Shown piece after piece: positions 44,763 through 55,117 of a stretch of 64,000 nt of DNA. This DNA is from Pegoplata infirma (taxonomy: Eukaryota; Arthropoda; Insecta; Diptera; Anthomyiidae), in assembly GCA_963921195.1 (NCBI GenBank), contig OY992538.1, forward strand, positions 235,469,462 to 235,533,461, written 5' to 3'. Both the position numbers and the translations under genes were made by a program. Below the pieces are notes generated by a model that searched no databases, was not told the origin of the DNA, and saw only the letters and a program-made list of their open reading frames with translations. The number at the start of each line of letters is the position of its first letter. Within the stretch, counting starts at the first letter, position 1.

Positions 44763-45160
44763 TAATTGCATGATGGCGTATGAGTGATATTAAAAATTCA
44801 AATATTAATCATTCGTCACCGGTGTTGAATGTACTAAATTGTAATATTTTTTTTTTGTCAATTTTTAATAGATTTTTTTATTTGTGTAATAAAAATGGTT
44901 GTACCTCGTACAATTTTTTTTTTTTAAATCAAAAAAATAATTTAAAAAATTAAAAATTTTTTTTTTTCAAAATTTTACAAAAATTCTGGGACAAAAAAAA
45001 TTTAAAAAAAAATTATAACAATTCTGGCAAAATCAGAAACATAAAACAAAAATCAATTAAATATTGAAAACGAAAAAAAAAATTCACAAAATCTCAAAAA
45101 TTACAATTCTGAATAATTATTCAATATATAATAATTATTCTCAAAAATTAAAAAAAAAAA
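44763..45160. other. AT-rich DNA with an unoccupied relative of the hAT5 site
   Basis: GATGGCGTATGAGTGATATT followed by AAATATTAATCATTCGTCACCGGTGTTGAATGTACTAAAT parallels the DNA on both sides of the element at 48698-50414. Otherwise A/T tracts. Confidence 0.55.
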
Positions 45161-45807
45161 ACAAGTAGAAAAGTTAAATTCGACTTGGCCGAATCTATGA
45201 ATACCCTCCACAGTGCCCTTTTTAAGTTATAGTAAATTTTCTAACGTGAAAAAAATAACATTTGTGATTAAAAATATTTTATTTTGTGTAAAAAACCTTT
45301 TTTTTACTAAGTTTTGAAAAAAAAAAAAAAATTTACAAAAATTTTTTTGAGTGTAAAATTTTTTTTAGTGCATTTTTTTTTTTTGTTTTAATGTAGAAAT
45401 ATTTTTGAGTGACAAAAATACGTTGTAAAATATTTTTGTGATCTACCAATGTATTAAAACATGTTTAACGGGTTTTCAACACGTGGATTTAAGGTGAAGC
45501 GAATCTGAAATTTACGGTTTTGCTAATAATTTTTGAACCACTGAACCGATTTAGCTGAAATTCAACACAAACCAGCTCAGGGGAACGACAAATATATATG
45601 CCAAGCTTCAGCCTCCGTAAAGTCTTTCAAAAGTTAGCGTGTTTTCAACAGACGGACGGACGGACGGACATCGCTAGATCGTCTTAGAATCGAATGAGGA
45701 TCATAAATATATATACTTTATGGGGTCTTAGACAAATATTTCGAGGTGTTACACACGGAATGACAAACTTATATATACCCTCTATCACTAGAGTGGAGTG
45801 TATAAAA
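45161..45807 (-). mobile_element. mini-me/DINE-1-like element, internally deleted
   Basis: Both termini are present: ACAAGTAGAAAAGTTAAATT at the left (3' end) and CCTCTATCACTAGAGTGGAG at the right (5' hairpin), giving about 647 bp. Roughly 220 bp of the middle are missing: the text jumps from CAAGCTTCAG to CCTCCGTAAAGTCTTTCAAA, skipping one of the two GGTTCAAAAGTTAT segments. Confidence 0.9.
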
Positions 45808-46190
45808 ATGCGACCCACGACACTTTGCATTTATTTTCCTTGTAAAATCTTGCGCTGAATATGAAAATTAAGTCCAATGATTTAAAAGTAGAACAGTTTT
45901 CGAGATATTGTTAACCTTTCAAACATTCAACTTTCCAAAAAAGTAGTTTTACTTGAAAAAAAAAAAATATATCTGGACCTATTCTGTGGATTACAATTTT
46001 TTTGTTTTTAAATTAAAGGTAATTACACTGTACAACAAACAAAACCAAAATCGTATATACTTTTCAAATGAGCTAATGTATGTTGCAGATCTCGTCGAAA
46101 ATATCACAAAAATGTCCATTAAACTTGCCAGACAACCTTAAATTTAAAGTTATTGTCAAAAAACGTTTTTTTTTTTACTTTTTCCAATAA
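45808..46190. mobile_element. Partial element of family N plus AT-rich DNA
   Basis: TTACACTGTACAACAAAC near 46024 resembles the terminus of the element at 62466-63522. AAAAATGTCCATTAAACTTG and TTATTGTCAAAAAACG are shared with 62535-62585. The other end is absent. The 62-codon frame at 45953-46141 is chance. Confidence 0.5.
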
Positions 46191-46194
46191 ACCA

Positions 46195-46930
46195 CGTTTA
46201 ACTCAGATTCTGAGACATTTTTCCTATAAAAAAAGTCTCGAATTCTGAGACATTTTTCGATGAAAAAAAATTATTGCTAGATTATAAGAAAATGAGTCAG
46301 ATTCTGAAATATTATTTGTATAGAAAATTGTCAGATTCTGAGATTTTTCTATAGAAAAAGTCTTGGATTTTGAGAATTATTTTTCATAAAAAAAATCTCA
46401 GATTCTGAGACGTTTTTTCTACAGAAAATTTCTGAGATTTTGAGATATTTTTTCCATAGAAAAAGTCTCTGATTTTGAGACATTTTTATTATGGAAAAAA
46501 ATTAGATTCTGAGACATTTTTTATATAGAAAAAGTCTCAAATTCTAAAAAAATTTTTGTTTAGAAAAACTCTCAGATTCTGAGAATTTTTTTCTATAGAA
46601 AAAGCTTTAGATTCTGTATCATTTTTTCTCAAAAAAATTTCTCAGTTTCTAAGATATTTTTCAAATATTTTTCAAATAGAAATATTTTTCAAATTCCATA
46701 GAAATAGTTTCTGATTTTGAGACATTTTCCTTACAGTAAAGATTTTAGATTCTGAGATATTTTCTTATCGAAAAAGTCTTATATTGTAAGACATTATTTG
46801 TATAAAAAAGTCTCAGATTATAAATTATTTCTTATAGAAAACATCTAAGATCCTGAGACATTTTTTTGTTAAGATAAAGTCTCATATTCTGAGATATTTT
46901 TCCTAAGGACAAGTCTTGAAATTTGTAAAA
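46195..46930 (+). repeat. Palindromic satellite S array, worn
   Basis: About 20 units built on CAGATTCTGAGACATTTTT and CTATAGAAAAAGTCT. Units are more diverged than those at 59 kb, with many single-base changes and small indels. Confidence 0.85.
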
Positions 46931-47206
46931 AAAAAATCTTTGCAAAATTTCTGAAGACTGGCACGATTATTATATAATATAGGGTACATTTGTCTATTTT
47001 TGTGTACATAAAGCGTATGGTTCTAAGATATTTTTCCATTAGAATCTGAAGTTAAAGAGTTATAAAAAATTCTGTGAGAAAAAACTTTCCGATTCAGAAA
47101 AATTTTCTGACAGAAAATTTTTCAGTTTGGAAATGTTTCCATTCAGAAAAATTTTTCCATTAGAATCTGAAGTTGCAGAGTTTAAATTTCTGAAAGAAAA
47201 ATTTTA
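46931..47206 (+). repeat. Variant satellite, CAGAAAAATTTT type
   Basis: Loose repeats of CAGAAAAATTTTC and TTTGGAAATGTTTCCATT. The phrase CAGTTTGGAAATGTTTCCAT also appears on the far side of the compound repeat at 48428, so the structure at 47207-48383 is embedded in this variant array. Confidence 0.6.
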
Positions 47207-48383
47207 ATATATGGTTTTGAATTGAGAAAAGTGCGAAAGAAAAATTTTAATTTTTCTAAAAATTTAGACATCCTGGTTTGTTTCTTACTAGTTTCATATT
47301 ATCCAGTTATAATAATCTTCAGAAAAACTTTTAATGTCAAATTTATTTAGTTAATAGTCAATAAAACTCTATATGTGAAAATTATTTACAGATCGCAGCC
47401 GACAAGAATTGAACTCATCATCATCTGTAATACTTTGCTATTAACTGCTTGTAACGTACAATCACTCTAGACCGATACGCCAAGTAGGCTGTTAAGCAAG
47501 TATCAACTAAATCTGATTTTTTCAATTTGAGTGTAGTTGTTGCTGTTGTTTTTTCTCACAAAAGATTATTATAACTGGATAATATGAAACTAGTAAGAAA
47601 CAAACCAGGATGTCTAAATTTTTAGAAAAATTAAAATTTTTCTTTCGCACTTTTCTCAATTCAAAACCATATATAACAAATCAAAAAATTATAATACATA
47701 ATTATAATTAGAGCCTGAGCTCGACTGTCTTTACAGAAAACAATAATTTAAAAATAACGACTATAAGTCGCCCTAAGTGGCAATCAGTATCTTTGGAAAA
47801 ATGGCAACACCTAACATTTGTGTCTAAAAAATATAGACCATGTCTGGCAATGTTTGCAAAAATAAGTACTTAGATCAGAATTGATGAAGGAGAGGAAGAA
47901 GAAGAATGATTACTAAAAATAAAAATTTGTTTACACATTACAATAACAAGTCTTCTGTGAGAAAAAACAACAGCAACAACTACACTCAAATTGAAAAAAT
48001 CAGATTTAGTTGATACTTGCTTAACAGCCTACTTGGCGTATCGGTCTAGAGTGATTGTACGTTACAAGCAGTTAATAGCAAAGTATTACAGATGATGATG
48101 AGTTCAATTCTTGTCGGCTGCGATCTGTAAATAATTTTCACATATAGAGTTTTATTGACTATTAACTAAATAAATTTGACATTAAAAGTTTTTCTGAAGA
48201 TTATTATAACTGGATAATATGAAACTAGTAAGAAACAAACCAGGATGTCTAAATTTTTAGAAAAATTAAAATTTTTCTTTCGCACTTTTCTCAATTCAAA
48301 ACCATATATAACAAATCAAAAAATTATAATACATAATTATAATTAGAGCCTGAGCTCGACTGTCTTTACAGAAAACAATAATT
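47207..48383. repeat. Compound inverted and direct duplication
   Basis: An inverted repeat with arms 47207-47564 and 47953-48309 (about 358 bp, nearly identical) encloses a 388-bp spacer. In addition, 187 bp are directly repeated at 47562-47748 and 48197-48383. One block therefore occurs three times, once inverted and twice direct. The landmarks GACATCCTGGTTTGTTTCTT and its complement mark each copy. The very low divergence indicates a young rearrangement. Each arm carries a tRNA-like segment. Confidence 0.9.
48024..48123 (+). other. tRNA-like (SINE-like) segment
   Basis: TTGGCGTATCGGTCTAGAGT resembles a tRNA D-arm/A-box, and GAGTTCAATTC (48100-48110) resembles a B-box, with a spacing of about 60. 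It may be a tRNA-derived SINE head. The same segment lies on the minus strand in the left arm (B-box complement at 47406-47416). No poly-A tail is evident, so the call is tentative. Confidence 0.4.
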
Positions 48384-48689
48384 GAAAAATTTTAAGATTC
48401 TGAGAAATTTTCGGACAGAAAAATTTTCAGTTTGGAAATGTTTCCATTAAGAAAAATTTTCAGATTGAAAAATTTTTTATTCAGAAAAATTTTCAAATTC
48501 TGAAATTTATATTTTTTTTAAGATTTTTTTTACTTGTTATTTGACAAGAAATTCTGACATTTGTAAAATCAGTTCGGGGTGACCCGCCCCACCCCTGTAT
48601 ACGCCGCTTTTGTTAGTGCAAAATTTTACATAGAAAATAAATGAAAAATGCATTGAATTAATTTTTAAACTTGTGTTTTGGCATGTTGG
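48384..48689. other. Variant satellite then AT-rich DNA
   Basis: 48384-48510 continues the CAGAAAAATTTTC variant satellite. The rest includes a short GC-rich patch, GGGGTGACCCGCCCCACCCC (48578-48597), and no open frame. Confidence 0.45.
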
Positions 48690-48777
48690 CCTATGAGTAA
48701 CCTGACCAACTGCTTTTGACTGAAAAGCGGGATCGAAAGGTTGAAAAAGCGGGATTTTGACCTAAAAAGCGGGACTT

Positions 48778-48960
48778 TTTTATACCCTTCAATTAGCTAT
48801 AGGGAATATATATTAGTTTGTCATTTTGTTTGTAACTGGTCGGAAATAGGGTTTAGGGTCCCATAAAGTGTATAAATTAATGATTTTCAATCGTATTTAA
48901 GTCGACATAGCGACTTTCTGACTGTATGTCTGTTGAAAATATACGAAAGATAACTCTGAA
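48778..48960 (+). mobile_element. Worn mini-me 5' portion inside hAT5
   Basis: TATACCCTTCAATTAGC...TAGGGAATATATATTAG, GTTTGTCATTTTGTTTGTAA, GGTCCCATAAAGTGTATA and GACATAGCGACTTTCTGAC are diverged versions of the mini-me front. The rear half is not recognisable. Confidence 0.65.
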
Positions 48961-50016
48961 GTGAAAAAAAATGTTGGTGGATAAAAATCATACCTATTGC
49001 CTATTGCCCTATATGGAATTTGGTTCTGAATTTTTCAAATATTGGATAAATTTTTTTTTTGAAAACACGTCAATTTGATTTTTTTCATTATATTTCAGTT
49101 TATTATGTTCTTTACAAAATGTCAAAATTTATGAATTACTTTCAGTTATTTTTTGTTTTTGAGAAAAATGACTTCGAAGATAAAACTCATTTTCCCGAAA
49201 ACAAAAAATTACTGATTTGAAAATTTTAAATTTTGTAGAAAATTCAATAAACTTTCATTTTAAAATATTTAAAAAAAGTTAAACTGCTGTGAAAAAAAAA
49301 ATATTTTTATCCCGATACAAAACTTTTAAATAAATATGTTTTGGAAACTGCAGAAATGTTGAGTTACAGTAGAAAAAATTAAATATAAAGCGATGTCATG
49401 ATACCTTGAAGTTTAAAGTAATTTTTCTTGAAAACAAAAATTGATTGCTCTCTAAAAATTTTACATTTTCTAGAGAATTTAATGAACTTTAATTAAAAAT
49501 TAAAAAATTAAAATGGCGTATTTTTTGCTACATTAATTTTAAGGTTAAATTTGGAAAATTTAGACATACATAGTTCCGAATTTTTTCCAGAAACAAATGC
49601 CAATCGATAACCCATAAAAAACTCTATAAATAAATGTGTTTCGAAAATTGCAGAATTGAAGGGCTTACTGCAAGAACTTGCTAAGCAACATTTTAGTTTT
49701 TCGTGTTTTACCTAGATTTGTGTTAGAAGTCTTGCTTTAATCCTTCGTCCAAGTATAGTAAGAATACAAGTTCTGCAAAAGTTATATTTTCTACATTATT
49801 TCAAAAGTTTTAAGGCATAAAATGAAATGTTGCTTATTGAGTTTTTACAATAAGCGCTTCAATTGTTGATTTACCGTTGAAAAAAAATTAAATAAAATAC
49901 GATGTCATGCAAAAATGGGTCAATTTTACCATATTTGGCCACGTATAAAAACTTTTTTTTCTGAATTCTAATTTTTTTTCAAATTTTCAAATAAACATTT
50001 AAAAAGTTTTTGGAAA

Positions 50017-50075
50017 TTTCAATAAGTAAACTGAAGGCCTCGAGCTTGATTATCAGTTTACTTATTGAAGTTAAA
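50017..50075. repeat. Short hairpin inside hAT5
   Basis: TTCAATAAGTAAACTGA and TCAGTTTACTTATTGAA form a perfect 17-bp stem around a loop with GGCCTCGAGC. Confidence 0.8.
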
Positions 50076-50422
50076 ACAAAAAGGTCGAAAAAACATAACC
50101 ATAAAATTAGTTTTTGGAAATTTTTTCGAAATCCAACACAATTTTAGAAGTAATTTCCATTACATTTTTTTAGCACGGTAAAATATTCTAAATGTTACTA
50201 TATTTATATGATCAAAAATAAATAAAAAAAAACTACAGAACAATAATACTCAAAATATTATTTAAAAAATTATAAATTGTACTTTTCTATTCTAAAAGTC
50301 AAAAAGCGGGATGAAGCGGGACTTTTGCTTAAAAAGCGGGATGGAAAATTAAGGCGGGATGAGACTTCAAAAAGCGGGATAATCCCGCCAAAAGCGGGAT
50401 GGTTGGTCAGGTTACCTATGAG

Positions 50423-51267
50423 CGATATTAAATATTTAAATATTAATCATCCGCCACCGGTGTTTTATGTACTAAATAATTTTTTAGTAAATTTTTAAAA
50501 GATGTTTCGTTTTTTTGTGCAACTTTTGACAAAGTTTTTATTTGTCAATTTAAAAAAAAAAAAAAATCTCTATAGATTTTATATTGCACAAGTGCCTGTC
50601 TTAATTAAATACAAATTTTATTATTCATCTGACTCCTTTAACGGGGGATCCTTAGATATTCTATTTGAAATACATATCTCAAGATTTTTATTTTTTTTTT
50701 ATTTTCCTGTTTTTTCAATTTTCTATTTTTATTATTATTTCATTTTTCTTTGCTTTTGTATGATTTGTTATTATTATGTTTTCTGTTTCTTTGTTGTATG
50801 GGTACAATATTCATTTTAAATAGAGAAAATTGCATTTCATATGCTTTTGAGATGAAGTATTTGTACTTGTACTTATATTAAAGTATAAAAGAGTTGTATA
50901 GAGTTGGGAGAAAATAAAAATTTTAATTAAATAAATATTTTTAAACAAGTTACAGAAATTATTTTGTAGCTGTTATATTAAACATACTTTTCCCCCGAAC
51001 TGTTTTTAAGGTACAATTTTTTAAATCGATTAAATGATAACTGATTCCAAAAAAATATGTATTTTTAGTCGAGCGGCATTAAATTTTTGCTATGTCCACA
51101 TGTTGTTAAATAAGTTTCTGAAAGCTTCTGCTTAATTGATTTAAAATTTAAATTTTTCACTAGAGATGAAAATATTCGGGTAAAAAATCAAATAAAAAAA
51201 TTTCAGTTAAAAATAATTTCGAGTGATAAAATAAAAATAAAATTTAGTATAAGCAGATTCGTTTTAT
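50423..51267. other. AT-rich DNA without recognised gene
   Basis: 50423-50530 continues the sequence homologous to 44778-44890. The 105-codon frame at 50502-50819 is Phe/Tyr-rich and not credible as a gene. Confidence 0.5.
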
Positions 51268-51366
51268 CGTTCAAAGAGAGTGAGTAAAATTTTTTTACGT
51301 AAAACAATAACAAATTTGAGATTTTAGTTTTTTTACAAACAATTTTTGAAGTCACTCACATCGAAA
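51268..51366. repeat. Small hairpin element, family T (diverged)
   Basis: GAGTGAGTAAAATTTTTTTACG...ACAAACAATTTTTGAAGTCACTCAC parallels 42196-42275 with a longer, less perfect stem. Confidence 0.5.
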
Positions 51367-51949
51367 AAGATCCGAATCGCCATTTAAAAAAAAAATATTT
51401 TCTTTACATTTTGGAGAATATTAAAGATTCAGCTAACAATAAGCCAAATTTAAAACTCACTTTTTTTTATTTAAAAAAAAAAAGTTTAAAAAAGTGATTA
51501 AAAATGTTTGACATGAAAGCAGACTTTGAGTTTAATTGAGATAAAACAGCTACAGCGATTCTCAACTTTTCTTTTAAAAAATTCCAAAAAAACAAAAATC
51601 AACCCCAGCCTAATGTACATATTCATTTCTTTTTTTACAATAACAACTTTGTAAAGCTATAGATGGCTTCTAGCTAATGGCATGTTCATTAACTATTTAT
51701 GCGTAGTTGGTAAATGTTATATGAAGCTACAAAAAGCAAAAAAATATAACTTTTTCTGGTTTCTCAGCAACGTTATAAGAAATAATTGGTCTACAAAAAA
51801 TGTCAACACACTTGTGACAGTTTAACCAAAAGTCTTAAAAATAAATGAAAAAAAAAAAAAATAATTTTTTATTATTCTATATTTCGTGATAGAGGGTCTA
51901 AAAGATATTGGGTCAAAATTGTTTTAGAAATTATCAAAATTTTAAAATC
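51367..51949. other. AT-rich DNA without recognised gene
   Basis: No open frame, no recognised repeat. Confidence 0.4.
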
Positions 51950-52490
51950 GAAAAAAAGCTTTGCTAAATCCTTGCTATGATGATTTAGCAAAGCTTTAAC
52001 AAATTGGGAAAATTCGAGGTGCTCTACTTTGGAAGCCCGTGGCGCAACTTTCAGAGGAGATTTTAAACTAAAGCTTGAAATTACCAAATTTGGATAACAA
52101 AAAAAATTTTTTATGAAAAAACAAATTTTTGATAAAGAAAACAAATTTTTGATAAAAAAAATAAACAACAAAAAAAAAATTTGATAAAAAAAAAAAATTT
52201 ATAGCCAACGAAATATTTCGTAACTTTACAAAATATTTTTCATAATAAATAAAATTTGGCAAAATCAATTTACGAAATTAGTTTCGAAAAAATAAACTGA
52301 ATTCGTATTTACAAAAAAAAAAAACTTCGCAAAGCTTTAACAAATTGAAAAAATTCGAGGTTTTCAACTTTGGAAACCCGTGGCGCAACTTTTAGAGTAG
52401 ATTTAAAACTAAAGCTTGAAATTACCAAATTTGAATAACAAATTTTTTTTTATAAAAAAAAAAATTATGAAGAAAACTAATTTTAGATTA
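51950..52490. repeat. Tandem array J, first two units (~345 bp period)
   Basis: CAAAGCTTTAACAAATTG, AAAATTCGAGGT, CCCGTGGCGCAACTTT, ACTAAAGCTTGAAATTACCA and GAAATATTTCGTAACTTTAC recur at about 51985 and 52330. The array continues at 53398 and 54753 after interruptions. Frames of 66-99 codons through it on the minus strand are Phe/Lys-rich and read the same repeat. Confidence 0.8.
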
Positions 52491-53173
52491 AACAAGTAGA
52501 AAAATTAAATTCGACTTGGCCGAATCTATGAATACCCTCCACAATGCCCTTTTTAAGTTATAGTATATTTTCTAGAGTGAAAAAATAAAACTTTTGATTA
52601 GAAATATTTTATTTTGTGTAAAAAAACTTTTTATTTTAACTAATTTTTGAAAAAAAAAATAATTTACTATATTTTTTTTTGAGTGTAAAATTTTTTTTGA
52701 GTGTAAAATTTTTTTCGAGTGTATTTTTTTTTTCTTTAAGTGTAAAAATATTTTTGAGTGACAAAAGTGCGATGTAAAATATTTTTGTGACTTACCAATG
52801 TTTTTAAAACATGTTTAACGGGTTTTCAACACGTGAATTTAAGGTGAGGCGAATCTGAAATTTACGGTTTTGCTAATAACTTCTGAACCACTAGACCGAT
52901 TTGGCTGAAATTTAAAACGAACCAGACTGGAAGAACGACAAATATATATGCCATACTTCGGCACCCTCAAAATTGCCGTTCGAAAGTTACCGAGTGTTTT
53001 ATCTCGTAAATTCCAAAAAAACCCTTGCCGAAATTCACTCATTTGCTTATAACTTTTGAACCACTGGACCGATTTCGCTGGATTGCAATACCAACCTGAC
53101 CAGGTAAATGACAAACATAAATGCCAAACTTCAGGAGCCTCCGTAAAGTCTTTCAAAAGTTAGCGTGTTTTCA

Positions 53174-53215
<42 letters not shown>

Positions 53216-53397
53216 GGACAGACGGACGGACGGACGGACGGACGGACGGACGGACGGACATCGCTAGATCGTCTTAAAATCGATCGAGGATCATGAATAT
53301 ATATACTTTATGGGGTCCTAGACCAATATTTCGAGGTGTTACAAACGGAATGACAAACTTATATATACCCTCTATCACTAGAGTGGAGGGTATAAAA
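52491..53397 (-). mobile_element. mini-me/DINE-1-like element, near-complete
   Basis: Minus-strand copy with both termini, about 907 bp, with the 5' hairpin at 53365-53397. It carries the same 105-codon open frame as the copy at 24371 (here 52839-53156 minus). It is inserted in tandem array J. The (GACA)n(GACG)n block is the longest of the family in this window. Confidence 0.9.
53173..53262 (-). repeat. (GACA)n-(GACG)n microsatellite of mini-me
   Basis: About eleven GACA units followed by about ten GACG units, the complement of the (GTCY)n block. Long and regular, so it is likely length-variable. Confidence 0.95.
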
Positions 53398-53722
53398 AAA
53401 AAATTGATACAACAAAAAAAAATTTTATAACGAAATATTTCGTATTTACAAAAAAAAACTTCGCAAAGCTTTAACAAATTGGGAAAATTCGAGGTGCTCT
53501 CCTTTGGAAACCCATGACACAACTTTCAGAGGAGATTTAAAACTAAAGCTTGAAATTACCAAATTTGGATAACAATTTTTTTTTTTATAAAAAAAAACTT
53601 TGTAGCTAACGAAATATTTTTTTAACTTTACAAAATATTTTTCGTAATAAATAAAATTTGGCAATTTACGAAATTAGTTTCGCAAAAATAAACTGAATTC
53701 GTATTTACAAAAAAAAAAAAAA
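53398..53722. repeat. Tandem array J, third unit
   Basis: CTTCGCAAAGCTTTAAC (53459) through CGAGGTGCTCTCCTTTGG to ACGAAATTAGTTTCGCAAAA and GAATTCGTATTTACAAAAAA. Same order as the earlier units. Confidence 0.8.
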
Positions 53723-54080
53723 ACGTATTTTCTTTTAGTTAGGCTTGAGGTCATAAATAAAATTAAAAAGTTTAATTTTTAAATTTTATTATTTATTTTG
53801 TATTCCAATATTTCGACCAGACTCTCTAGTCTTCATCAGGGTATATTAAATAAATAACGCGACTAAAAACTTATTGACTTCTTTACTGCTCCAATTTCTT
53901 TTACTTAATTGGAGCAGTAAAGAAGTCAATAAGTTTTTAGTCGCGTTATTTATTTAATATACCCTGATGAAGACTAGAGAGTTTGGTCGAAATATTGGAA
54001 TACAAAATAAATAATAAAATTTAAAAATTAAACTTTTTAGTTTTATTTATGACCTCAAGCCTAACTAAAAGAAAATACGT
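53723..54080. repeat. 358-bp hairpin element with hammerhead-like core
   Basis: Arms 53723-53896 and 53907-54080 are nearly perfect reverse complements around a 10-bp loop. Each arm contains CTGATGA, a short GC-containing hairpin, then CGAAA (right arm 53964-53992; left arm on the minus strand, 53811-53839). The element lies between tandem unit J and a mini-me. No coding capacity; target-site duplication not resolved. Confidence 0.85.
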
Positions 54081-54116
54081 AACAACAACAGGTCAACTAA
54101 CCACAACAATAATTAA

Positions 54117-54752
54117 AAACAAGTAAAAAAGTTAAATTCGGCCTTGCCGAATGTAGTGATACCCTCCACAATTTCAAAAAGATTATTGCAAAAAACTTTA
54201 TTGAAAAGGAAATTACTTTTGAAAAAAAAATTTTCGCGAAAAAAAAAATTTGGTAAAAAAAATCCGCGATTTTTTTTTTTTTGTGTTCGTACTTGTTTAA
54301 ATACCATTTGGTGTTCAAATTTGTTCACATATGCCAACCAGTAGCCGAATTAAAGCATTTTGTATTTTTAGGTTATGTTGAATATACTGAAATTTTTGAG
54401 GTGTGCTTACATTTTCGTTCATAACTTTTGAACCGCTGAACCGATATCGCTCAAATGCAATACCAAACTTCTCGGGAGAACTTCCAATAAATATGTTAAG
54501 TTTCAGTCATCTTTGTGCAATATTTTGTCCGCGACAGCATTTTCCACAGACAGACAGACAGACAGACAGACGGACAGACGGACAGACGGACAGACGGACA
54601 GACGGACAGACGGACATCGCTAGAATGTCTTAAAATCGATCGGGCATCATGAATATATATACTTTATGGGGTCCCAGATCGATATTTCGATGAGTTACAA
54701 ACAGAATGACAAACTTATATATACCCTCTATCACTAGAGTGGAGGGTATAAA
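54117..54752 (-). mobile_element. mini-me element, second subfamily
   Basis: The 3' end reads AAATTCGGCCTTGCCGAATG, against CGACTTGGCCGAATC in the main subfamily. The middle (TTTTGAACCGCTGAACCGAT, TGCAATACCAAACTTCTCGG) agrees with the right part of the copy at 23558-24077. (GACA)n(GACG)n at 54547-54617. The 5' hairpin is intact (CTCTATCACTAGAGTGGAGG). Sits directly before tandem unit J. Confidence 0.85.
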
Positions 54753-55117
54753 AAAAAAAACTTCGCAAAGCTTTAACTAATTTTTGATAAAAAAAAATTG
54801 ATACAACAAAAAAATTTTGATAAAAAAATTTTTATAGCTAACGAAATATTTCGTAACTTTGCAAAATATTTTTTGTAATAAATAAAATTTGGCAAAACAA
54901 ATTTACGAAATTAGTTTCGCAAAAATAAACTGAATTCGTATTTACAAAAAAAAAACTTCGCAATATACACAAAAATATTTTTTAATTTACGAAATATTTC
55001 GTAGTTATACAAAGTATTTCGTAACTTTACAAAATATATTCGTAAAAATAAATTTAATTTGCATTTGAAAAACAAAAACGTAAAATTTCTACAGGCATAA
55101 AAAATTGTAAAACAAAA
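54753..55117. repeat. Tandem array J, final worn units
   Basis: CTTCGCAAAGCTTTAACTAA (54764), ACGAAATATTTCGTAACTTT, ACGAAATTAGTTTCGCAAAA, then a degraded repetition of CGTAACTTTACAAAATAT to about 55060. Confidence 0.7.

Larger units (their letters stand above)
48698..50414. mobile_element. hAT-like non-autonomous element (hAT5)
   Basis: Ends TAACCTGACCAAC and GTTGGTCAGGTTA are perfect inverted repeats, flanked by perfect 8-bp duplications CCTATGAG (48690-48697 and 50415-50422). AAAAGCGGGAT statements cluster near both ends in the orientation expected for subterminal repeats. The interior hosts a worn mini-me 5' part (48778-48960) and AT-rich DNA. No transposase. Termini resemble those of hAT3 (TAGGGTGACCATT). 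Confidence 0.92.

Noticed and set aside
54113..54337. Overlapping 66-74 codon frames on both strands
   Set aside because: They lie in the A/T-rich rear of a mini-me copy and are Lys/Phe-rich artefacts.
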